From an uncultured Oscillospiraceae bacterium (GTDB lineage Bacteria; Bacillota; Clostridia; Oscillospirales; Ruminococcaceae): a stretch of DNA of 45,395 nt. A program made the position numbers and the translations under genes. The stretch spans positions 1-45,395 of the forward strand of contig CASEVW010000103.1 in NCBI GenBank assembly GCA_949291395.1, written 5' to 3'. Below the pieces are notes generated by a model, which made no database searches, had not been told where the DNA came from, and saw only the letters and a list, made by a program, of their open reading frames with translations. Shown here in pieces: positions 40,246 through 45,395 of the stretch (positions within the stretch are counted from its first letter, which is position 1; the number at the start of each line of letters is the position of its first letter).

Positions 40246-40298
40246 GGCGTTTTCCGCCATCCGCCCTTTGGGGGCGGGGCCGGAAACGCGCCGTTTTT
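40246..40298 (+). terminator. Possible attenuator hairpin in the ABC operon leader
   Basis: GGCGTTTTCCG (40246-40256) can pair with CGGAAACGCGCC (40281-40292) around an inner CCGCCC/GGGCGG stem, ending in five Ts. A competing small stem GCCGC-AAA-GCGGC (40236-40248) would use part of the same left arm. It lies between the promoter and the first gene, as a regulated leader terminator would. Confidence 0.4.
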
Positions 40299-40326
40299 CC
40301 GCCGCCGTTTTTGAGGAGGTACGCCT

Positions 40327-40968
40327 TTGGATCTGATCGCATCCATCTTTTCTTTGTATGCCGACCGGGCGGACTGGTTCGCCGGCCTTTTGCTGGACCA
40401 CATCGCTCTGGCGGCCGGGGCCATCGTCATGTCCGGCAGCATCGGCCTTGTGCTGGGCATCTGGATCGCGGAGCATCCCCGCTTTGCCCCGCCGGTGATG
40501 GGCCTGTGCAACGTGCTGTACACCATCCCCGCCATCTCGCTGCTGGGCATCTTGATCCCCTTCAGCGGCATCGGCAACAAAACCGCCGTGATCGCCCTAA
40601 CCATTTACGGCATCATGCCCATGGTGCGCAACACCTATGTGGGCCTGACCAGCCTGGACGCGGACATCCTGGAAGCCGCAAAAGGCATGGGCAGCACCCG
40701 CGCCCAGACCCTGCTGCGCATCAAGCTGCCCATGGCGGCGGGGGTCATCCTGGCGGGCGTGCGCAACATGGTGGTCATGACCATCTCGGTGGCGGGCATC
40801 GCCTCCTTTGTGGGGGCGGGCGGCCTGGGGGTGGCCATCTACCGGGGCATCACCATCTACAACCCGGCCATGACGGCGGCAGGCAGCATCCTGATCGCCC
40901 TTCTGGCCCTGGCGTGCGACCTGGCACTGGGCGCACTGGAAAAATACTTTAAAAAACGAGGAGCGTAA
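40327..40968 (+). CDS. Quaternary-amine (OpuC-like) ABC transporter permease
   Basis: A 213-residue permease of the glycine betaine/carnitine/choline ABC family with about five or six membrane helices. The coupling EAA-like loop LEAAKGMGSTRAQTLLRIKLPMAAGVILAGVRN is clear. The start is TTG at 40327, set by GAGGAGGT six bases upstream; no ATG fits. First gene of a permease - binding protein - ATPase operon. Unlike full OpuC systems there is only one permease, so it probably works as a homodimer. Confidence 0.88.
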   Translation: MDLIASIFSLYADRADWFAGLLLDHIALAAGAIVMSGSIGLVLGIWIAEHPRFAPPVMGLCNVLYTIPAISLLGILIPFSGIGNKTAVIALTIYGIMPMVRNTYVGLTSLDADILEAAKGMGSTRAQTLLRIKLPMAAGVILAGVRNMVVMTISVAGIASFVGAGGLGVAIYRGITIYNPAMTAAGSILIALLALACDLALGALEKYFKKRGA

Positions 40969-40972
40969 CATC

Positions 40973-41941
40973 ATGCATCTGTTCAAACGCATTTGTGCCG
41001 CCGGCCTTGCCGCCGCGCTGGCATTCACCCTGGCGGCCTGCTCTGGCAGCAGCGCCTCTTCTTCCGCTGCTTCTGCCTCGTCCGCCGTTTCCGGCAGCGC
41101 GCAGGCCGCTTCCGGCGATGCGGTGCGCATCGCCACCAAGCCCATGACCGAGCAGTACATCCTGGGCGAGATGCTGGGCCTTCTGGTGGAGGATGCCGGT
41201 TATCCGGTGCAGATCACCAAGGGCATCGGCGGCGGCACCAGCAACATCCAGCCCGCCATGGAGCAGGGCGAATTCGACCTGTACCCGGAATACACCTCCA
41301 GCGGCTGGATCCTTGTCTTGGGCCATGAGGCGGGCGAAGTGTCCGACGAGGAGATCCTGGCAAAGCTGCAGCAGGAGTACCAGGAAAAATTCGGCATGAC
41401 CTGGCTGGGGCTTTACGGCTTCAACAACACCTACACCGTGGCGGTGCGGGGCGATGTGGCCGAGCAGTACGGCCTTGCCACCACCAGCGACCTGGCCGCT
41501 GTGGCCGATCAGCTGACCTTTGGCGGCAACCCGGACTACATTGAGCGGGCGGACGGCTTCGGCGCGCTGTGCGACACCTACGGCCTTTCCTTCCAGAAAG
41601 TCTCGGACATCGACATCGGCCTGAAATACCAGGCGCTGGCCTCCGGTGACATCGACGTGACCAACGCCTACACCACCGACGCCCAGCTGGCAAACCCGGA
41701 CACCAACGTGGTGGTGCTGGAAGACGACAAGCACCTGCAGGTGAACTACTTCTGCTCCACCGTGGTGCGGCAGGACGCGCTGGAAAAATTCCCCGGCCTG
41801 GAAGAAGCCCTGATGAAGATGGACGGCATCCTCACCGATCAGGAGATGGCCCGGCTGAACTATCAGGTCGAGGTGGAAGGCCGGGACGAAAAGGACGTGG
41901 CCCGGGACTTCTTGGTCCAGAAGGGCCTGCTGGAGGCGTGA
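40973..41941 (+). CDS. Quaternary-amine ABC transporter substrate-binding lipoprotein
   Basis: A 322-residue extracellular lipoprotein: the signal ends at lipobox LAAC (Cys near residue 23), followed by a long Ser/Ala linker (about 24-48). The body is an OpuC/ProX-type binding domain, with ATKPMTEQYILGEMLGLLVED, GIGGGTSNIQPAMEQGEFDLYPEYTSSGW and LASGDIDVTNAYTTDAQL. Choline, glycine betaine or carnitine are the likely ligands; which one cannot be told by eye. Starts 5 bases after the permease and overlaps the ATPase region closely. Confidence 0.9.
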   Translation: MHLFKRICAAGLAAALAFTLAACSGSSASSSAASASSAVSGSAQAASGDAVRIATKPMTEQYILGEMLGLLVEDAGYPVQITKGIGGGTSNIQPAMEQGEFDLYPEYTSSGWILVLGHEAGEVSDEEILAKLQQEYQEKFGMTWLGLYGFNNTYTVAVRGDVAEQYGLATTSDLAAVADQLTFGGNPDYIERADGFGALCDTYGLSFQKVSDIDIGLKYQALASGDIDVTNAYTTDAQLANPDTNVVVLEDDKHLQVNYFCSTVVRQDALEKFPGLEEALMKMDGILTDQEMARLNYQVEVEGRDEKDVARDFLVQKGLLEA

Positions 41942-41943
41942 TC

Positions 41944-42702
41944 ATGGCTCAGCCTGTCATCCGGTTCTCCCATGTGACCAAGGGTTACGGCGGCCAGGTG
42001 GTGCTGCGGGATCTGTCGCTGGACATCCAGCCCGGTGAGTTTTTGACCATCATCGGCCGGTCCGGCTGCGGCAAGACCACCGCCCTCAAGCTGGTCAACG
42101 GCCTGATCGCCCCGGACTCCGGCCAGGTGCTGGTCAAAGGGCAGGACGTGGCCGCCGCCGACCCGGTGGCGCTGCGCCGCGGCATCGGCTACGCCATCCA
42201 GAGCGTGGGGCTTTTCCCCCACATGACCGTGGAAAAGAACATCGGCTATGTGCCCTCCATCTCCGGCATGGCGGGCTGGAGCGGCCAGGCCCTGCACCAA
42301 AAAGCCGCCGCCCTGCTGGAACGGGTGGGCCTTTCGCCGGAGCTGGCCCAGCGGTATCCCCGGGCGCTCAGCGGCGGGCAGCGCCAGCGGGTGGGCATTG
42401 CCCGTGCCCTGGCCGCCGGGCCGGACATCCTTTTGATGGACGAGCCCTTCGGCGCGGTGGACGAGATCACCCGCGCCCAATTGCAGGACGAGATCCTGCG
42501 CATCCACAAGGAGAGCGGCATCACCATCCTGTTCGTGACCCACGACATTGGCGAAGCGCTGAAACTGGGCACCCGCACCCTGGTGATGGAAGGGGGCGAG
42601 GCGCTGCAATGCGCCGCCCCCAGCCAGATCCTGGAGTGCCCGGCCTCTGCCTTTGTGGAGCAGCTGGTCTGCCGCAGCCGGGAATTCCAGCTGCGCGCCT
42701 GA
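41944..42702 (+). CDS. Quaternary-amine ABC transporter ATP-binding protein
   Basis: A 252-residue ABC ATPase of the OpuC/ProV group without the C-terminal CBS domains usual in OpuCA. Walker A GRSGCGKTT (about 39-47), signature LSGGQRQRVGIARALA and Walker B ILLMDEPFGAVDEITR are complete. ATG 41944 has GGAGG 7 bases upstream, inside the end of the binding-protein gene. The lack of CBS domains suggests it is not osmotically gated and works for nutrient uptake; that is inference. Confidence 0.9.
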   Translation: MAQPVIRFSHVTKGYGGQVVLRDLSLDIQPGEFLTIIGRSGCGKTTALKLVNGLIAPDSGQVLVKGQDVAAADPVALRRGIGYAIQSVGLFPHMTVEKNIGYVPSISGMAGWSGQALHQKAAALLERVGLSPELAQRYPRALSGGQRQRVGIARALAAGPDILLMDEPFGAVDEITRAQLQDEILRIHKESGITILFVTHDIGEALKLGTRTLVMEGGEALQCAAPSQILECPASAFVEQLVCRSREFQLRA

Positions 42703-42722
42703 GCTTCCCTTGTCAAACCACA

Positions 42723-42759
42723 CGGCCCCGCCCGAAGTATTTCGGGCGGGGCCGTTTTT
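42723..42759 (+). terminator. Terminator of the ABC operon
   Basis: 14-bp stem CGGCCCCGCCCGAA / TTCGGGCGGGGCCG, loop GTAT, then five Ts. Confidence 0.92.
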
Positions 42760-42772
42760 GCGCAGGCGGTAT

Positions 42773-42801
42773 TTGACATTTGCCCGGGTTCGCGGTATCG
42801 T
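42773..42801 (+). promoter_or_regulatory. Predicted promoter of gtrA-like gene
   Basis: Perfect -35 TTGACA (42773-42778), 17-base spacer, TATCGT (42796-42801), 46 bases before the chosen start. Confidence 0.6.
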
Positions 42802-42847
42802 TAAGGATGTTCGTTTTGATTTTTATCGTATGGAGAGCCTTGGATCT

Positions 42848-43288
42848 ATGCCCACGTCAAATGTTTCTGCCCGGCCGGCCGAAACGGCAAGCCGTTTTGC
42901 CCGGTTCCGCACCTTTCTGCCCTTTCTCTGCTCCTCGCTGGCATCCTCGGCGGTGGACCTGGGGGCCTTTACCCTGCTGTGCGCCCTGCTGCGGGGCCGG
43001 CTCAGCGCCGCTGTGTACATCACCGCCGCCACCATTGCGGCCCGGGTGCTGTCTAGCCTGATGAACTATCTGATCAACTACTTTTTCGTGTTCCAAAGCC
43101 ATGCGGCCCACCACCGGTCGGCGGTGCTGTACGGTGTGATCACCGTGTTAAAGACCCTGGCCAGCGCCTTTCTGGTGACGCTGGCCACCAGCTGGATCCC
43201 CGGCCTGCCTGAGCTGGCGGCCAAGATCCCGGCGGACATCCTGCTGTTCGTGGTCAACTACCTGCTGCAAAATTTTTTGGTATACTGA
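42848..43288 (+). CDS. GtrA-like family membrane protein
   Basis: A 146-residue protein with four membrane helices matching the GtrA family, thought to move polyprenyl-linked sugars across the membrane for surface-glycan modification. FLCSSLASSAVDLGAFTLLCALL, ARVLSSLMNYLINYFFVFQ and the terminal ADILLFVVNYLLQNFLVY are typical (the family usually ends near FxxxRxFVF/Y). ATG 42848 has GGAGAG 10 bases upstream; ATG 42830 is a less likely start. Monocistronic, with promoter and terminators on either side. Confidence 0.86.
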   Translation: MPTSNVSARPAETASRFARFRTFLPFLCSSLASSAVDLGAFTLLCALLRGRLSAAVYITAATIAARVLSSLMNYLINYFFVFQSHAAHHRSAVLYGVITVLKTLASAFLVTLATSWIPGLPELAAKIPADILLFVVNYLLQNFLVY

Positions 43289-43349
43289 CCCCGCTCCGCC
43301 GCTTTTTGTAAAGCACACCATTATACCGCATTTTCGCTCTCTATACGAG

Positions 43350-43377
43350 AAAAAGGCCACCTTTTGGTGACCTTTTT
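43350..43377 (+). terminator. Terminator after gtrA-like gene
   Basis: AAAAAGGCCACC pairs with GGTGACCTTTTT (one mismatch), loop TTTT, T5 end. Confidence 0.75.
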
Positions 43378-43387
43378 CGACAGGCTG

Positions 43388-43433
43388 AAACCCCCGGCCA
43401 TCCGAAATCAATTCGGACGGCCGGGGGTTTTTT
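43388..43433. terminator. Second, strong terminator between convergent genes
   Basis: AAACCCCCGGCC-A-TCCGAA pairs with TTCGGA-C-GGCCGGGGGTTT, followed by T6 on the plus strand. On the minus strand it follows the 43450 stop and ends in only three Ts. Confidence 0.8.
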
Positions 43434-43449
43434 ATGCGTTTGAAGCGAT

Positions 43450-44460
43450 TCAGGCGGTTTCGCCGTCCTGCTGGCCGTAGGCGGCCTCGGCTTCCTGCCA
43501 GGCTTCCTCATAGCCCTGGGCATGGCCCTCGTCGTAGCCGTTGGTATACTCGTTGTCCAGCTGCTCCTGGAGGATTTGGTCGTCCTGGGCATCCCGGGCG
43601 GCGGCCACGTCGTCGTCCAGCCAGTCGTAGCTGTCCGAGTCGTACCAGTACTTCACCTGGTGGCGCACGCTGCTCTCCAGCTGCTGAGCGGTGTTGTTCA
43701 TCTGGAACACGCCCTCCACCGACAGGTACCACCGCTCGTCGCCGTTTTCTGCCGTGAAGGTGACCTGTTTCACGCCGGCCTCTTTCAGGCCGGGCAGCAG
43801 GGCGTGGCAGCTTTCGGCAAAGGCGGTCTTGTCCGCAAAGGCGCCGCTCAGGGTCAGGTCGGCCCGCACATAGTTGCCTTCGTTCAGCTGGTCCAGGGTG
43901 ACGTTCTCGCTCACCTGGGGGCCGGTCAGGCTGACGTAGGTGGAGCAGGCGGTGACGGCGTCCTGGGGCAGCGTCTCATACAGCCGCTGCTGTAACTGGC
44001 TTTCCAGCCGCGCCTCGGCGTGCTGCCGGTCCGGGCCATAGTAGCGCGTCAGCACCGGGATGGTGGCCACGCCTAGGCTACCGCAGATGAGGATGAAGCA
44101 GACGAACATGCTCAGAAAATCATACTTGAGCTTTGCCTGGCCCCGGTGGGCGTTGGCCCACAGCACCTCCACGCCCAGGGCCACCAGCACCAGGGGCGCT
44201 AATTTTGCCGCCGTGACGATCTGAAAATTCGGCACGGCCAGGCTCAGCACGATCACCAGGCCGGTGATGATGAGGGCGATGCCCAGGGTGAAGCTGCCCA
44301 CCCGGCGCACCGGCTCATCGCTTTGGCGGCGGCTGCGGCGGGGCGCTTCCATGCGGGGGATGGCCTCCCGGGGCGGCTGGGGCGCCGCCGGGGCATCGCT
44401 GCCGTCCAGGATCTGGGGTTCTGGCTGCTGGCCGTCCCAGCTGTATTCGTTGTCGTTCAT
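43450..44460 (-). CDS. Uncharacterised membrane protein with Pro-rich N-terminus
   Basis: A 336-residue protein I do not recognise. Residues 1-50 are hydrophilic and Pro/Arg-rich (cytoplasmic), about 52-80, 82-96 and 108-128 are membrane helices, and 130-270 form a soluble, probably extracellular domain with two conserved-looking cysteines. The C-terminal 60 residues are acidic, Gln/Tyr/Gly-rich (DDQILQEQLDNEYTNGYDEGHAQGYEEA). The first part resembles LiaF/DUF5668-type sensors in layout, but this is weak. AAGGAGG lies 8 bases before ATG 44460. It is the third of three minus-strand genes that look like one operon. Confidence 0.65.
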   Translation of the reverse strand: MNDNEYSWDGQQPEPQILDGSDAPAAPQPPREAIPRMEAPRRSRRQSDEPVRRVGSFTLGIALIITGLVIVLSLAVPNFQIVTAAKLAPLVLVALGVEVLWANAHRGQAKLKYDFLSMFVCFILICGSLGVATIPVLTRYYGPDRQHAEARLESQLQQRLYETLPQDAVTACSTYVSLTGPQVSENVTLDQLNEGNYVRADLTLSGAFADKTAFAESCHALLPGLKEAGVKQVTFTAENGDERWYLSVEGVFQMNNTAQQLESSVRHQVKYWYDSDSYDWLDDDVAAARDAQDDQILQEQLDNEYTNGYDEGHAQGYEEAWQEAEAAYGQQDGETA

Positions 44461-44474
44461 GGTCCGTTCCTCCT

Positions 44475-45044
44475 TCACTCGCCCTTAAAGCTGGTAAAAT
44501 CCTCGTCGTCCAGCTCTTCCGGCAGCTGCTTGCGGGTCTTTTTGCTGCCCCGGATCAGGTAGATGCCGGCCGCCACAAAGACCACCGACACCGCCAGGGT
44601 GGGCAGGCCGGCCAGGATGCCCCGCACGGTGTTCACCACCACATTGTCGTAGCCGAAGATGTCGGTCAGGCTCCACACCCAGGGATAGACAAAATTGTCG
44701 TACAGACCGTACAGGCCCATGATGACCAGCGCCCAGCCCACGATGTTGTGCTTTTTCACAGCCAGTTCAGCAAGGCCCTTGACCTGATCCAGATCGAACT
44801 GGAACTCGTCCGGCGGGCATTCTCCCATCTTAAGCCGGCTGCGCAGGTTCAGCGAGTCGAAGAAGCTGTACATATAAACTACCGCCGCGAATACCGCGAT
44901 GGGGCTGAACAGCGCCGCGCCCAGCGCGATCAGCAGCACAAAGGCGAGAATTTGGGAAAGCCCCCGTTTCATATATCCCTGATACATCTGCCCCGCGCCG
45001 GGGATAAAAGAAAAGCAAAAAGTCAAAAATCCGTTTTTGATCAT
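44475..45044 (-). CDS. TM2-like small membrane protein
   Basis: A 189-residue protein with about four hydrophobic segments. The N-terminal FCFSFIPGAGQMYQGYMKRGLSQILAFVLLIALG is typical of the TM2/DUF5683 type of membrane pair. A cytoplasmic stretch (LRSRLKMGECPPDEFQFDLDQVKGL) and two more helices follow; the end is charged. Function unknown. ATG 45044 has GGGAG 10 bases upstream. The stop lies 14 bases before the next gene, so the two are probably cotranscribed. Confidence 0.7.
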   Translation of the reverse strand: MIKNGFLTFCFSFIPGAGQMYQGYMKRGLSQILAFVLLIALGAALFSPIAVFAAVVYMYSFFDSLNLRSRLKMGECPPDEFQFDLDQVKGLAELAVKKHNIVGWALVIMGLYGLYDNFVYPWVWSLTDIFGYDNVVVNTVRGILAGLPTLAVSVVFVAAGIYLIRGSKKTRKQLPEELDDEDFTSFKGE

Positions 45045-45081
45045 GATCGTCACACTCCCGTTTTCATTGAAATAAGATCCG

Positions 45082-45395
45082 TTATCCGTCTATCTTGTCC
45101 CGCAGCCACTGGCCTACCCGGTCCGCCGGGGACGGGGCGTCCGAAGCCTGGGATCCTGTCTTGGGCTGCATGTTTTTGGGCCGGTCCTCCGGGCCAAGGT
45201 GGCTGTCCGGCCGCTGGGGCTCCCGGTCCAGCCAGGCGGTCAGCCGGTCCAGCGCCTGGCCCACCGGGCCTTTTTCCTCTTCCGGGGCCTGCTGGCTCAC
45301 GGCGGGGGGCTGGGCCAGATCCTGGGGCTGGGCCGAGAGGGCGTTCAGCGCGCTGCCAAACACGCCGCTGTACCACAGCCCGGCGGTGATGGCCA
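45082..45395 (-). CDS. Partial uncharacterised gene, cut by the right edge
   Basis: The frame is open to the window end and continues beyond it; about 103 C-terminal residues are visible. They begin with a hydrophobic piece (AITAGLWYSGVFGSAL), perhaps the end of a membrane helix, and go on as a Pro/Gln/Glu-rich, probably disordered tail with a final helix DRVGQWLRDKIDG. I cannot name a family. Its direction and spacing suggest it heads the operon with the two genes to its left. Confidence 0.55.
   Translation of the reverse strand, partial: AITAGLWYSGVFGSALNALSAQPQDLAQPPAVSQQAPEEEKGPVGQALDRLTAWLDREPQRPDSHLGPEDRPKNMQPKTGSQASDAPSPADRVGQWLRDKIDG

Noticed and set aside
43438..43451. A 14-base word TTTGAAGCGATTCA shared with the tRNA-Val terminator (22608-22621)
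   Set aside because: Short, not part of the same structure at both places; treated as chance.
1..45395. CRISPR arrays, prophage or insertion sequences
   Set aside because: No regularly spaced repeats, transposase, integrase or phage structural genes were found; all frames of good quality are housekeeping or metabolic.

Overview
The window looks like chromosome of a GC-rich anaerobic gut Clostridium-class bacterium, probably Oscillospiraceae/Ruminococcaceae; the genus cannot be fixed from the sequence. The reasons are strong AGGAGG-type ribosome sites, clostridial family types (YqeB/YqeC, two-gene threonine/serine exporter, PepV, DUF1846, FeoA/FeoA/FeoB with a Cys-rich helper, two-gene SufC/SufB-type Fe-S system) and an ethanolamine microcompartment locus. 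I see no phage, insertion sequence or CRISPR array.

Layout. 1-2941: yqeB-yqeC (selenium-dependent molybdenum hydroxylase maturation), transcribed left from a promoter whose -10 lies inside a ModE-like palindrome, divergent from a split threonine/serine exporter. 2991-4406: an AlbA_2/HATPase protein. 4427-4610: a run of hairpins ending in a bidirectional terminator. 4637-18016 (minus strand): one 17-gene ethanolamine utilisation operon. Read 5' to 3' it encodes a choline/ethanolamine kinase-like protein, EutH, EutA, EutB, EutC, EutL, EutE, two EutM, EutT, PduL, an unnamed Eut protein, EutN, PduT, EutS, EutP and an iron alcohol dehydrogenase. 18367-19197: a divergent MerR-family regulator with a GyrI-like effector domain. 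19529-20494: agmatinase. 20856-22486: EutQ, then a cobalamin riboswitch, a DUF4430 protein and a cobalamin-type ECF S component. 22634-22710: tRNA-Val(CAC). The right half holds DUF1846, a frameshifted glpK, PepV, a NusG-domain-II protein, a Na/Pi symporter, a feo locus with four TTAG-N6-CTAA boxes, the two-gene Suf system, a zinc phospholipase C-like protein, a glycosyltransferase-like membrane protein, a UMF1-type transporter, a quaternary-amine ABC transporter, GtrA and three uncharacterised genes.

How the parts fit. EutH admits ethanolamine; EutBC, repaired by EutA and fed adenosylcobalamin by EutT, cleaves it to acetaldehyde and ammonia inside a shell of EutM, EutL, EutS, EutN and PduT. 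EutE, PduL and the alcohol dehydrogenase turn the aldehyde into acetyl-CoA, acetyl phosphate and ethanol. The B12-switched ECF genes beside eutQ supply the cofactor.

The most notable observation is regulatory. The eut operon and the agmatinase gene have matching promoters: -35 TTGACC, a 19-bp spacer containing CTTTGTG-N3-CACAAAG, then the -10. This is the classic MerR-activated design, and the MerR gene lies between them. I see no EutVW, EutR or ANTAR gene in the window. Other oddities: EutA lacks about 134 residues between its two DIG-x-TT motifs, and the kinase at the head of the operon has an in-frame TGA where a TGG codon would fit, followed by 46 more open codons.
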